Source: Nocardioides sp. IC4_145
GTDB taxonomy: Bacteria; Actinomycetota; Actinomycetes; Propionibacteriales; Nocardioidaceae
Assembly: GCF_011250565.1 (NCBI RefSeq)
Contig: NZ_JAANMS010000004.1
Span: forward strand, 1 to 64,000
Reading direction: 5' to 3'
DNA: 64,000 nucleotides
In this document: piece by piece, positions 42,946 through 50,947 of the stretch
Layout: each line of letters begins with the position of its first letter
How positions within the stretch are numbered: the first letter of the stretch is position 1
Notes under the pieces: model-generated
Databases searched by the model: none
The model's input: only the letters and a program-made list of their open reading frames with translations
What the model was told of the DNA's origin: nothing
Position numbers and translations under genes: made by a program

Positions 42946-43731
42946 ATGGAGACTCAGGGCCGCACGTCGATCTGGTTCACCCTGAACGGCCACCGCTACG
43001 AGCTGGCCCGCCAGGACGTCGAGAGCCGCCTCGCCGACGTCGCGCCCGACGCCATCCGCAAGCACGCCGTGAAGGTGAAGGGCACCTGGTTCCCGGTCAT
43101 CCAGGCATTCGAGCTCGCCACCGGCATCCCGCGATCGGAGTTCATGTCCAACACCGCCCGCCGACACCTGGCGGCCCTGGGGTATGAGGTCGCCGGCGAT
43201 GTCGAGCCGCGCACCGAGCCGCCGGCGGTCCGCGGCGCGGCCACGCCGTTAGCTGCTCCGGCACCCGCGCAGGATCCCGTCGAGGGGAAGCCAGCGGAGC
43301 TGGCGGGGGAGTGGCATACCGAGGCCAACGTCCAGGCATCCCTGGTGACCGCGCTCGCAGCCGAGGGGTGGCGCATCCTGTCGGTGGCCAACACCGCGAC
43401 CAAGGAGCACGGCATCGACGTGATCGCCGCCCGGAACGGCCAGACCGTCGGTGTTGAGGTCAAGGGGTTCCCCAGCCGCGGCTACGCCGACCCGGCCCGG
43501 GCAGGCGAGCTCAAGCGCACCAGCCCGAGCACGCAGGCCGGCCACTGGTACTCCCAGGCGGTGCTCGCGGCGATGCGCCTGCGTGGCAAGGAGCCGGCCT
43601 GGGGCAGCGTCATCGCGCTGCCCGACTTCCCGCGCTACCGCGACCTGCACGCCGAGACGGCCGGATCACTGGCCGCGGCGCAGATCGACGTGTGGTGGGT
43701 CGACCAGACCGGCGCGGTGCACCGGCCGTGA
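42946..43731 (+). CDS. PD-(D/E)XK-type predicted nuclease
   Basis: 261 residues from ATG 42946. The N-terminal ~90 residues (IWFTLNGHRYELARQDVE, WFPVIQAFELATG, FMSNTARRHLAALGYEV) form a separate domain that looks like a substrate- or DNA-recognition module. The C-terminal half carries HGIDVIAARNGQTVGVEVKG, giving Asp158, Glu171 and Lys173 in the D-x(n)-E-x-K arrangement of restriction-like endonucleases. It heads a tightly coupled + strand set with a RusA-like, a GIY-YIG and a CoiA-like gene. No known restriction methylase lies alongside. Confidence 0.7.
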   Translation: METQGRTSIWFTLNGHRYELARQDVESRLADVAPDAIRKHAVKVKGTWFPVIQAFELATGIPRSEFMSNTARRHLAALGYEVAGDVEPRTEPPAVRGAATPLAAPAPAQDPVEGKPAELAGEWHTEANVQASLVTALAAEGWRILSVANTATKEHGIDVIAARNGQTVGVEVKGFPSRGYADPARAGELKRTSPSTQAGHWYSQAVLAAMRLRGKEPAWGSVIALPDFPRYRDLHAETAGSLAAAQIDVWWVDQTGAVHRP

Positions 43732-44435
43732 CCGTCGCCCGGTGGTACTTGCGGCCGGAAGGCGAGGGCCTCACCCTACGAAAGGCGCCGCGGTTGGCCA
43801 GCTGGAACAAGGCGACCGACCCCGACCAGGTCCGGTTGCGCGAATACCTCGAGGACACCGCCGAACTCCTGGCGCCCGCCATGGTCGTCGGCCCCTGGGC
43901 GCTCCGACTCGACATTGGGCTGCCAGCCGGGCGCGACCTCATCGACATGGCCGACCTGGACAACTATGCCTTCCCACTGGCCACCCGACTCCGCAACGAG
44001 GACCTGGTGACGGTGTGGTGCAGCAAGCGGCACGCGGACACCTCACGGGTACTGGTCGCTCCCGCGGCTGAGAGTGCGGCACCCAGCGCCATCTACACCG
44101 TGCGCACGACCGCGTCGGCCGGGACCACGGCCTTCAAGGAGCAGGTCCGGTCCGCGGTGGTCGACGCTGCCACGATCCCGACCGGCGCCATGCATCTGCA
44201 GCTGGCGTTCGTCGTCGGCCCGCAGCGCAACTGGCTCACGCTCTGGAAGCCCACGATCGACGCCCTCGACCCGCTCTTGGGCCGCACTCGTGCAGACCGC
44301 GACTGGCATCCACAAGACGGCCGGATCACCGATCTCGGCCTCCACGTCACCGTCGATCCCTCGCTCGGCCACGACATCCTGGTCAGCATCGCCGCGGCGC
44401 CGGCCGCCGCACCTAGAACGGAAGGCCCTCGATGA
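43728..44435 (+). CDS. Hypothetical protein, possibly RusA-like
   Basis: 235 residues, GTG overlapping the previous TGA. The pattern LTLWKPTIDALDPLLG followed by DGRITDLGLHVTVDP, and an earlier DLIDMADLDNYAFPLA, recalls the Asp-rich fold of RusA-type Holliday-junction resolvases, but key positions differ and the match is weak. No membrane segment. It is held between two predicted nuclease genes with 4-bp overlaps at both ends, implying stoichiometric expression. Confidence 0.5.
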   Translation: MTVARWYLRPEGEGLTLRKAPRLASWNKATDPDQVRLREYLEDTAELLAPAMVVGPWALRLDIGLPAGRDLIDMADLDNYAFPLATRLRNEDLVTVWCSKRHADTSRVLVAPAAESAAPSAIYTVRTTASAGTTAFKEQVRSAVVDAATIPTGAMHLQLAFVVGPQRNWLTLWKPTIDALDPLLGRTRADRDWHPQDGRITDLGLHVTVDPSLGHDILVSIAAAPAAAPRTEGPR

Positions 44436-45241
44436 CGCTCACGTTCGGCTCAGTGATCACCAGCGCTGGCCTCGACCCGGCCGAGGCGCTGGTCATTCGG
44501 CACGCCTACGTGCGTGAGCACGAAGACGGCACAGTGGGCATCCACGGCGACTCCTCCGACGCCGAGATCTTGGCTTATACGAGCATCCAGTCGGCCAACA
44601 CCCGCACCTTCCCGGCCGCGCCTCCCCGCGTCTGGATCGTGTTCCGGCCTGAGGGTGGGGACCGCGCACGGCTGTGGTCGGTCCTGGTGAATCACGGCGA
44701 GACCGCGCACGACGGGCTGCTTCGCACCTTCCACCTCGAGCCGTCGGAACTGATGAGCGACCTGCGGAACCGGTTGGTGATCCAGTGGCGCTCCCCGCGC
44801 ACCTGGAGGATCAACGCGACCACCGCGGCCGCGTATCCGGTGATGGAGATCGCCGACGCCGAGCCGGTGAGGTTCCCCGGCTTCGACGCCCTCACGCTGG
44901 ACTACCCCCAGCTGCAGGCCGTCATCCGAGAGCACCGCTACGCCGCATGGCGCACCGCCCTCTCATCAGTGATCGGGGTCTACCTCATCACCGACACCCG
45001 CGACGGCCGCCACTACGTCGGCAAGGCCGACGGCGCCGAGAACATCCTCCAGCGCTGGGCCGCCTACGCGACCAACGGCCACGGCGGCAACGTGGAGCTC
45101 CGCAACCTGGACCCGGCCAGCTTCCGCCTGTCGGTGCTGCGGGTCTTCGACCCGGCAACCCCCACCCGCGAGATCGACGCCGCCGAAAGCCACTACAAGT
45201 ACGCCCTCGACTCACGCCGGCACGGCCTCAACCGCAACTGA
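44432..45241 (+). CDS. GIY-YIG nuclease domain protein
   Basis: 269 residues. The C-terminal ~90 residues are a GIY-YIG domain: GVY at 182-184, YVG at 195-197, the Arg in LQRWAAY, the metal-binding Glu252 (AAESHYK) and a late Asn (GLNRN). The N-terminal 170 residues (HAYVREHEDGTVGIHG, WIVFRPEGGDRARLWSVLVN) form an unrecognised domain, probably for target or partner recognition. GIY-YIG domains cut DNA as homing, restriction or repair enzymes. Coupled to the upstream gene by an ATGA overlap. Confidence 0.75.
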   Translation: MTLTFGSVITSAGLDPAEALVIRHAYVREHEDGTVGIHGDSSDAEILAYTSIQSANTRTFPAAPPRVWIVFRPEGGDRARLWSVLVNHGETAHDGLLRTFHLEPSELMSDLRNRLVIQWRSPRTWRINATTAAAYPVMEIADAEPVRFPGFDALTLDYPQLQAVIREHRYAAWRTALSSVIGVYLITDTRDGRHYVGKADGAENILQRWAAYATNGHGGNVELRNLDPASFRLSVLRVFDPATPTREIDAAESHYKYALDSRRHGLNRN

Positions 45242-45263
45242 TCCGCCCACTTCTGTCAGTCCT

Positions 45264-46520
45264 GTGCGGCAGAGTTCCCTCGTGCCACTGACGGCGCAGC
45301 ACGCCGCGGCAGGCGTGCTCGACGCAACCGTTGACCCGCTCGGCGAAGGTACGCCCTGGGAGGCGATCCACCGAGCGCGACCACGCGCGCCCCTGACGTG
45401 TCGCGAGTGCGGGCATGGGCTCCACGCCAAGCTCTCGCCAAAGGGGCTGAGGTTCTTCGCCCACGACCGGGCCGCGCCGACGTGCTCGCTGGTCGGCGAG
45501 ACCATGGCCCACCGACTGCTCAAGCTGCAGCTGGCCTCGGCGATCCGCGACGCTGGCTGGTACGCCGAACTCGAGGTCGCCGGCGAGGGCTGGCGGGCCG
45601 ACGTGCTTGCCACCAGCCCCGACGGCACGAGGCGGATGGCATGGGAGGCACAGCTGGCACAGATCACCGTCGACGAGCTGCGCGAGCGCACCGCGAGGAT
45701 GGAGGCCTCCGGGGTGCCGGTGTGCTGGGTCACCGATCATGACCGGCCGTGGATCGGAGCAGTACCCGCGATTCAGATCTCCCAGCCCACCGAGCCATCG
45801 CAGGCCGCAGCCACCGATGCCGAGGTCGTCGACGGGACCAGCGTGTTCCGTGAGCGGTGGTGCCCGCGTCGGCGCTGTGAGAACGACGGCGGCGCTCCTG
45901 GCCCGTGCCCTGGCCACGGCTGGTGGGGGCCGGTCGTGCCCGCCGTGGGCCTCGGGGTCTTAGTCGCCGGCGTCCTGGCCGGCATGGTCAGAACGCACCA
46001 GGTCGTCCCGGGCAGATCCGTGACATTCCTTCCCCTCCCAGCGCCGATCGTGTGGACCACTCGGCCGCACGTCATCGCCGAACGCGGCCAACTGGATGCA
46101 GGGGAGCGCCGGCGTGAGTACGACGAACTCGCGGACGCGGAGCGTGAGCGCCACCTTGCGGCGATCGCGGCAAAGCTCGCCCGCCAGCAGGCACTCACGC
46201 CGCCGGCGGTCGAGCTCGTTCGCCGAGAGGCGCGAGGCTACGTCGGTGTGCGAGACGCGGCCCCGGAGTGGGCGATGGGCGTGCCGCTGTTCGTCCACGA
46301 CATGCCGCAGGGGGTGATCAGCCCGGTCGTCAGCAGGATCTCGGCCGAGGTCCTCGAGCGGCTCCGCGGCCTGACGTTGTTCGTCGCCACCGAGACTGAG
46401 CGGCGCGCCCTGGCGCGGGCGTGCGGATCCGAGCAACGGATCGTGCTGTTCGAGGTGGAGATTCCGGACCAGCCGCGGCCGCCCGGGGTGACCTACAGGA
46501 GGGCCGGGCGGGTGCGGTAG
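45264..46520 (+). CDS. CoiA-like protein with nuclease core
   Basis: 418 residues; GTG 45264 chosen, GTG 45282 also possible. The N-terminal zinc-like segment LTCRECGHGLHAKLSP, then FFAHDR, ETMAHRLLKLQL and WRADVLA...MAWEAQ (Asp113, Glu128, Gln130) match the CoiA competence family, whose core is PD-(D/E)XK-like. The middle has CPRRRCENDGGAPGPCPGHG and a hydrophobic stretch; the C-terminal part contains a long charged helix. CoiA proteins act on incoming DNA in naturally competent bacteria. Its last 28 bp overlap the opposing minus-strand gene. Confidence 0.75.
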   Translation: MRQSSLVPLTAQHAAAGVLDATVDPLGEGTPWEAIHRARPRAPLTCRECGHGLHAKLSPKGLRFFAHDRAAPTCSLVGETMAHRLLKLQLASAIRDAGWYAELEVAGEGWRADVLATSPDGTRRMAWEAQLAQITVDELRERTARMEASGVPVCWVTDHDRPWIGAVPAIQISQPTEPSQAAATDAEVVDGTSVFRERWCPRRRCENDGGAPGPCPGHGWWGPVVPAVGLGVLVAGVLAGMVRTHQVVPGRSVTFLPLPAPIVWTTRPHVIAERGQLDAGERRREYDELADAERERHLAAIAAKLARQQALTPPAVELVRREARGYVGVRDAAPEWAMGVPLFVHDMPQGVISPVVSRISAEVLERLRGLTLFVATETERRALARACGSEQRIVLFEVEIPDQPRPPGVTYRRAGRVR

Positions 46521-47185
46521 ACCTGAACCTGGTCGCGGAGCTCGTTGCTGGCGATCGCCAGACCGGCGTACGCCGCGGCCGCGGCTGCCAGGTTGAACGA
46601 CGAAGCTGGCGTGCAGACGACGTCGGAGGCACTCAGGGAGCCGTCCTCGAGGCGGTCGGCGAAGGTGTCGGCGGCCGCGGCCGCGTCAGCTGCGTGCTGG
46701 GTGATCCCCGCCGGTACGGGCTTTCCGGCGCCGGACACGAATGCCTCCCACACGAACAGTTCTGCGTCGCCGGCCAGCCACGGGTCGGGCCGGGTGGTGC
46801 ACCGCAGCCCGGGGACCCCGGAGCCCACCCGCTCGAGCACCCAGGCCATCTGCACCAGCCCCGTGGCCAAAGCGCCGCTGCCGGCGCCGGCCGACCAGGG
46901 CCTGGAGCGACCGTCGACGGTCTCGCCCTGGCGCGCCTGCCCCAGGGTCCTCCATCCGTCGACGGGCCCGATCGGACTGACCGGAACCATCAGGGGAGCC
47001 TCGAACCCGAGCGCCACTTGCACGCCGCCGGCGAGTGCCTCGAGCACGGCGAGGGCCGCGCCCTCGGGATGGCCGCCACCCTCGCCGACCGGTCGTCGGC
47101 CGGGAAGGTCGAGAGCGGCCCAGGCGAAGTTGTTCCGAACCGAGCCGACGTCGACGGCAACGACTCGCGTTTCCATCGGCGTCAC
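46493..47185 (-). CDS. RNase H-like (DUF429-type) predicted nuclease
   Basis: 230 residues from GTG 47185 overlapping the upstream stop; ATG 47176 is an alternative. The opening VVAVDVGSVRNNFAWAALDL has the first acidic residue and strand-turn of the RNase H fold. LGFEAPLMVPV, LFVWEAFVSG and HAADAAAAADTF parallel DUF429-type proteins. It is the last gene of a four-gene minus-strand operon and overlaps the CoiA-like gene tail to tail by 28 bp. Confidence 0.6.
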   Translation of the reverse strand: MTPMETRVVAVDVGSVRNNFAWAALDLPGRRPVGEGGGHPEGAALAVLEALAGGVQVALGFEAPLMVPVSPIGPVDGWRTLGQARQGETVDGRSRPWSAGAGSGALATGLVQMAWVLERVGSGVPGLRCTTRPDPWLAGDAELFVWEAFVSGAGKPVPAGITQHAADAAAAADTFADRLEDGSLSASDVVCTPASSFNLAAAAAAYAGLAIASNELRDQVQVYRTRPALL

Positions 47186-47976
47186 GGGGCGAGGTTGACG
47201 CGGTAGACGGTCGGATCCGCGGCCGCCGCTACGGTCTTGCGGTCGTACTCGGCCAGCGTTGGGTCGGTGAGCGCGTTGGTCACCACTGCCAGGAGCCACG
47301 CAGTGTCGGTCTCGGCGGTGCGCAGTTCGTTGCGCGTCATGAGGACCGAGGGCATGGAGCTCGAGACGCCCTTGACCTCGATGTGACGCTCCTGGCCGTC
47401 GTTGCGGATTGCGGTCAGGTCCCATCCGCACTTGAGGTGGGCGACGCGGGTCACGTCCCATCCTGCTGCTTCGTAGTGATACTGGACCGCGGCCTCAGCG
47501 GCCAGCTCGACCGTGCGGTTCGTAGCGGCGTCGCCGAAACCGGCTCCCCAAGCTCCGACGGCGATCGTGCTCGAGGTCTCGCGGGGGTCGCCGGGGTGGA
47601 CCGGTGTTTCGATGGGGCCGCTGTACTCCCGCACCAGGACGGGAACCGACCGTGGGTGCGTCCGGTAGCCCAGGCCGCGCTGGGTGAGGACCTTGACCAG
47701 GTCCGTGCGGAGTGGGATCAGCCGGTGGCGCGTCTCGATGCCGATCTCGAGCAGTTCGGCCCACAGGGTCATGATGTTGCCGGGGGAGCGGTGCCAGCCG
47801 TCGTCGTAGGGCGCCGCGGTGTCCCACAGGTAGGCGTGGAGGAGTGTGAGGAGCTCTTCCTGCTCCTCGGCCGGGTAGAGCTTGAGCGGGACCCGGGCGC
47901 GGCCGAGTTGGTCGGCGCGGCTCAGGCCGGCACGGATGAGGTCGACGAGCCGGGCGTTGGAGTCGTGCGAGCTCAC
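47182..47976 (-). CDS. DUF3883-like nuclease-domain protein
   Basis: 264 residues from GTG 47976, overlapping the upstream stop. The C-terminal ~100 residues carry YEAAGWDVTRV, GWDLTAI (Asp186), HIEVKGVSSS (Glu200, Lys202), LMTRNELRTAE and WLLAVVTNAL, the pattern of DUF3883, a PD-(D/E)XK-like domain found in restriction and defence proteins. The N-terminal 130 residues are helical (LLTLLHAYLWDTAAP) and unrecognised. Its neighbours are a RNase H-like protein and two small proteins. Confidence 0.65.
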   Translation of the reverse strand: MSSHDSNARLVDLIRAGLSRADQLGRARVPLKLYPAEEQEELLTLLHAYLWDTAAPYDDGWHRSPGNIMTLWAELLEIGIETRHRLIPLRTDLVKVLTQRGLGYRTHPRSVPVLVREYSGPIETPVHPGDPRETSSTIAVGAWGAGFGDAATNRTVELAAEAAVQYHYEAAGWDVTRVAHLKCGWDLTAIRNDGQERHIEVKGVSSSMPSVLMTRNELRTAETDTAWLLAVVTNALTDPTLAEYDRKTVAAAADPTVYRVNLAP

Positions 47977-48290
47977 GGGGGATCGCTCGCCGTTCCTCGC
48001 GGGTACTCGATGTCGAAGTGCGAGGCGATGATCTCGGTCGTCTCGCAGCCCCAGCCGGCGCGGCGATCCATCGGGTCGGGATCGTCGCCGATGTCGTCGC
48101 AGACTCCCGAGCCGGATCCGCAGTTGCGGTGTAATGCGATGAGCTTGCGGGCGAGCGGGTCGTTGATCGTGTTGAGGCGACGCATGGCGTCCACCCACCT
48201 CGAGACCGGTGCCTGGCTATCGTCCACCTCGTACACCACGTCCATGTGCTCGGCCGCGCTGGCTTCCTCGTCGTACTCGTAGCGGACCAT
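47973..48290 (-). CDS. Small hypothetical protein of the minus-strand defence-like operon
   Basis: 105 residues from ATG 48290, overlapping the upstream TGA (TGATG). Acidic N terminus (VRYEYDEEASAAEHMDVVYE), then VDAMRRLNTINDPLARKLIALH and a Cys/Asp-rich segment (CGSGSGVCDDIGDDPDPMDR, WGCETTEIIASHFDIEYP). The cysteines could bind a metal. Family unknown. Confidence 0.6.
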   Translation of the reverse strand: MVRYEYDEEASAAEHMDVVYEVDDSQAPVSRWVDAMRRLNTINDPLARKLIALHRNCGSGSGVCDDIGDDPDPMDRRAGWGCETTEIIASHFDIEYPRGTASDPP

Positions 48291-48544
48291 CAGCGCATCC
48301 CGAAGAACGAGGTGATCCGGTCGACCTGCTTCTGGTCGAGGAGCGCCGGCCGGCAGGCCCCGTAGGCGTTGGTCAGGTCGATCACCAGCTGACGGGTCTG
48401 GTCGAGGCTCAGGTCGATCGTCGCCGTCCCCCCGTCGATGCTGGTGACCTTGAGGTCGATGCGCTGGACGTCCTCGTCGATGTATCGGGCATGAGCCCCG
48501 ATCTTCTTGGCCCGGACGGCCTCGCTGCGCTTGAAGAGTCCCAC
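48290..48544 (-). CDS. Small hypothetical protein heading the minus-strand operon
   Basis: 84 residues: MGLFKRSEAVRAKKIGAHAR, then beta-rich DLKVTSIDGGTATIDLSLDQ and a helical tail. Its TGA overlaps the next ATG. It looks like a small beta-barrel or scaffold protein. First of four coupled genes. Confidence 0.6.
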   Translation of the reverse strand: MGLFKRSEAVRAKKIGAHARYIDEDVQRIDLKVTSIDGGTATIDLSLDQTRQLVIDLTNAYGACRPALLDQKQVDRITSFFGMR

Positions 48545-48623
48545 GGGTGAATCGTGGCATGCCGGGCCCCTTGGCCGGGCGAGAACAGAACGAGGCAGCC
48601 CGGGCCATGGTGCTTGGGCGGCG

Positions 48624-49445
48624 CTACAGAGAAGGCAGGGCCCGGATCCGCTCAGGCATCAAGGACATGTCGGCGCCGAACGGGATCACGGTGAAGACCT
48701 TGCTCACGTCGGTCATGCTGATCCGGGCCGGGTTCAGCGCCGGGAGTGCGGCGCCGAGCGGGCGGATGCGCTCCAACCCGACCTGAGCTGCGGCCCGGTC
48801 CAGGCGGTCGTCGTGATCCGGTCCCGACGGGTAGGTGCGGCCGACGACCAGCAGCACGACCTTGCCGATGCCGATGGACTCGGAGGCGTTGATCGGCCCG
48901 GTCTGGATGCTGAAACCGCTCGGTCGACGGAGGGCGTCGAGGTAGACCCGGGAGTCCCCGTGGAGCGCGAGGGCGTAGGGGACCCTGGGCGGATCAGCGG
49001 GCCCGACGTATTCGGCCACCCGCGCGGCGTATACCCGAACGCCCTTGGGCGTGCCGCCGTGGCCTGTGCTGAAGCGTCGCAGGAGCAGCTCCCTGCTGGC
49101 CTCGGCGCCCAGCACCCCGGAACCGCGCTCGAGGGCGAAGAGCAGCGTGACCCAGACCGCCCAGTCGCCGAGGTGGTCCAGCGTCTTGCGGGTCACGGGC
49201 GCGCCCGTCTCGATCAGGCTCATCATGTCGGGCCGCATGTGCAGGGCGCTCGTCGCCTGGTTGTGCGCATCGCAGAGGGTCGTCCAGAACTGAGCGAGGT
49301 CCTCGCGGTTGGGGTCGATGCCGAACCGCTTCCACAGGGTCTGCGGGATGATGTGCTCGAGGGTCGGACCGGCGAGCGCTCCGCACAGCAGGCAGGGACC
49401 TGAGCCAGGGTCGGGTGTTGCCTTGTGGGCTGTCGTGGTGCTCAC
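48624..49445 (-). CDS. HNH-endonuclease-like protein
   Basis: 273 residues from GTG 49445. The N terminus has Cys18-x2-Cys21 (CLLCGALAG), Glu30-His31 (EHIIPQTLW) and Cys58-x2-His61-Asn62 (LCDAHNQ), an HNH/zinc-finger nuclease arrangement. The C-terminal 180 residues are alpha/beta and unrecognised. The start overlaps the stop of the HTH protein upstream (TAGTG), so these two are a coupled pair, possibly a regulator with its nuclease. Confidence 0.7.
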   Translation of the reverse strand: MSTTTAHKATPDPGSGPCLLCGALAGPTLEHIIPQTLWKRFGIDPNREDLAQFWTTLCDAHNQATSALHMRPDMMSLIETGAPVTRKTLDHLGDWAVWVTLLFALERGSGVLGAEASRELLLRRFSTGHGGTPKGVRVYAARVAEYVGPADPPRVPYALALHGDSRVYLDALRRPSGFSIQTGPINASESIGIGKVVLLVVGRTYPSGPDHDDRLDRAAAQVGLERIRPLGAALPALNPARISMTDVSKVFTVIPFGADMSLMPERIRALPSL

Positions 49446-50077
49446 TAAGTCGCCTTCGGCTCGAGGTAGCCGATCGGACCGCCGCTGGAGACGACGATGC
49501 GGCCGTCCATAATCTGCTTGGCCATCCGGCGCAGGTGGTCCGGGGTGTTCTGGGGGTAGGTCACCGACATACCGGGGTGAACGCGTGCGAGGAGCTGCCC
49601 TGCGTAGTGGTGCCGCGGGACGTCCTCGTCGGCCCTGGTGACGCTGTCGGCTCGCTCAAGGATCCGGTAGGCCGCGACCGGGAAGGTCGCCACGGTCACG
49701 ACGAACAGCTCGTTGTCGACGACCTTGGCGGGGTCGGAGCGCCACCACCGGAGGCTGGCGGCCTCGAGCTCGTCGTCACTGTGCTCGACGTGGAAGCCCA
49801 TCCACCGGCGGGGGTCGGCGGGGTACTTCGTGCGGTCGGCCTCTTCCCGTGCATCGGTGCGCAGCACGGTGAGGGCGCCCGACGTCACCAGGAGCCGGTC
49901 ACGGCCGGTCAGGTGCTCGACCTCCGTGGCTGTGGTCGGCGTGCTCAGGATCCCAGCCCGGACGAGCTTGTCGACGCCGGCAGGGTTGAGCTCGAGCCGG
50001 GCGGCGGCCTGGGTGCGGGTGAGGGTGTCGGACTTAGGCGTGGGTGTCGCGGGCGGAGCGAACGTCGGCAGCGGCAT
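49445..50077 (-). CDS. HTH-domain protein coupled to the HNH gene
   Basis: 210 residues. Residues 17-45 (SDTLTRTQAAARLELNPAGVDKLVRAGIL) read like a MerR or excisionase-type helix-turn-helix; the body (RWMGFHVEHSDDELEAA, LFVVTVATFPVAAYRIL) is an unrecognised alpha/beta domain. A 6-bp palindrome 73 bp upstream (50150-50165) could be its operator. Autoregulation is inference. Confidence 0.6.
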   Translation of the reverse strand: MPLPTFAPPATPTPKSDTLTRTQAAARLELNPAGVDKLVRAGILSTPTTATEVEHLTGRDRLLVTSGALTVLRTDAREEADRTKYPADPRRWMGFHVEHSDDELEAASLRWWRSDPAKVVDNELFVVTVATFPVAAYRILERADSVTRADEDVPRHHYAGQLLARVHPGMSVTYPQNTPDHLRRMAKQIMDGRIVVSSGGPIGYLEPKAT

Positions 50078-50149
50078 GTGCTGTCCCTTCGGTAGGGGCC
50101 GGCCCTGAACCTCGGTGGTCCCTGGGCATCGGTAGATCCATCCTACCTG

Positions 50150-50165
50150 TGCGTTGACTAACGCA
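50150..50165. promoter_or_regulatory. Palindrome upstream of the HTH/HNH pair
   Basis: TGCGTT-GACT-AACGCA with perfect 6-bp arms. In the minus direction TTGCGT and TAGGAT nearby could be -35 and -10 boxes, so the palindrome overlaps a plausible promoter. Confidence 0.45.
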
Positions 50166-50248
50166 ACGAATGGATTTGCACCGATCTCTCCCGTCGGCGA
50201 GGAGCGGCGATGGGGACCGGTGTGCGCCGTCCGAGAGGCCTGGGACGA

Positions 50249-50842
50249 CTACCGCCTCTTGCCTCCCTCGAAGCTGCCGGGAACGAGGCGATCCATGGCG
50301 TCCCGCCGTTCGTGGTAGGTGACCTGCCCGCCGCCGCTGCACTCGGTCACGCCCGCGCGCGTCTGCTTGGTGTGGGCTTCCACTGTCCAGTCGCCCGCCT
50401 TCAGCGTGACGGTCACGCTCTGCAAGCACACTGGGCACTTCCGGGTTCGAGTGGGCACGGGCTTCTTCGTCTCGCCGCCGCTCTTCCCCTTGCCGGTGCC
50501 TCTGCTGGTCTTCTTGTACTTGCACTTGATGCACTTGCCCAGCTCGTCGTCGAAGGAGAGCACCGACTTCTGCTTCTTGCAGACCGGGCAAACCTTCGTC
50601 TGGACGGGTGCGGTGACCTTGCCCCGCTTGCCGTAGCCCTGTGCGCAGCGAGGTCGCTCTGGCGGAGCCGTCTGGGTCATCTGGGCCTGCAGGTACGCCT
50701 CGCAGGAAGCATGGAGGGAGAGGTACTCCTCCGCGGCGGCAAGTTCATCAGGCGTGAGTGATCCGTCCGCAGCGTCCACGAGCTCCCGCATCCGACGAAG
50801 CTTCCGTCGGTGGGCGGGTTGCAAGCGATAGGCGTAGCCCAT
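50249..50842 (-). CDS. Zinc-ribbon-rich hypothetical protein
   Basis: 197 residues. A charged helical N terminus (HRRKLRRMRELVDAADGS) is followed by two cysteine clusters: CPVCKKQK...CIKCKYKK (about 85-113) and CPVCLQSV...TECSGGG (about 140-175). These look like zinc ribbons with a Lys/Gly-rich hinge. Nucleic-acid binding is likely by composition. Base composition is less GC-rich than in neighbours, as in the next gene, suggesting separate transfer. Not a family I recognise. Confidence 0.6.
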   Translation of the reverse strand: MGYAYRLQPAHRRKLRRMRELVDAADGSLTPDELAAAEEYLSLHASCEAYLQAQMTQTAPPERPRCAQGYGKRGKVTAPVQTKVCPVCKKQKSVLSFDDELGKCIKCKYKKTSRGTGKGKSGGETKKPVPTRTRKCPVCLQSVTVTLKAGDWTVEAHTKQTRAGVTECSGGGQVTYHERRDAMDRLVPGSFEGGKRR

Positions 50843-50947
50843 CCTGCCGGTCCTTCTCTGTTCAGGCCCGCCCGTTTTGGCGGTGCTGCAAGGGAAGCAC
50901 AGGCGCCCGACACGAGAGACCGATTCCGGAGGTTCTGCGCGCTGCCT

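Noticed and set aside
50288..50323. GCGATCCA-N20-TAGGTGAC inside the zinc-ribbon gene
   Set aside because: The first half matches poorly, the site is within a coding region and there is no gene downstream in the correct orientation.
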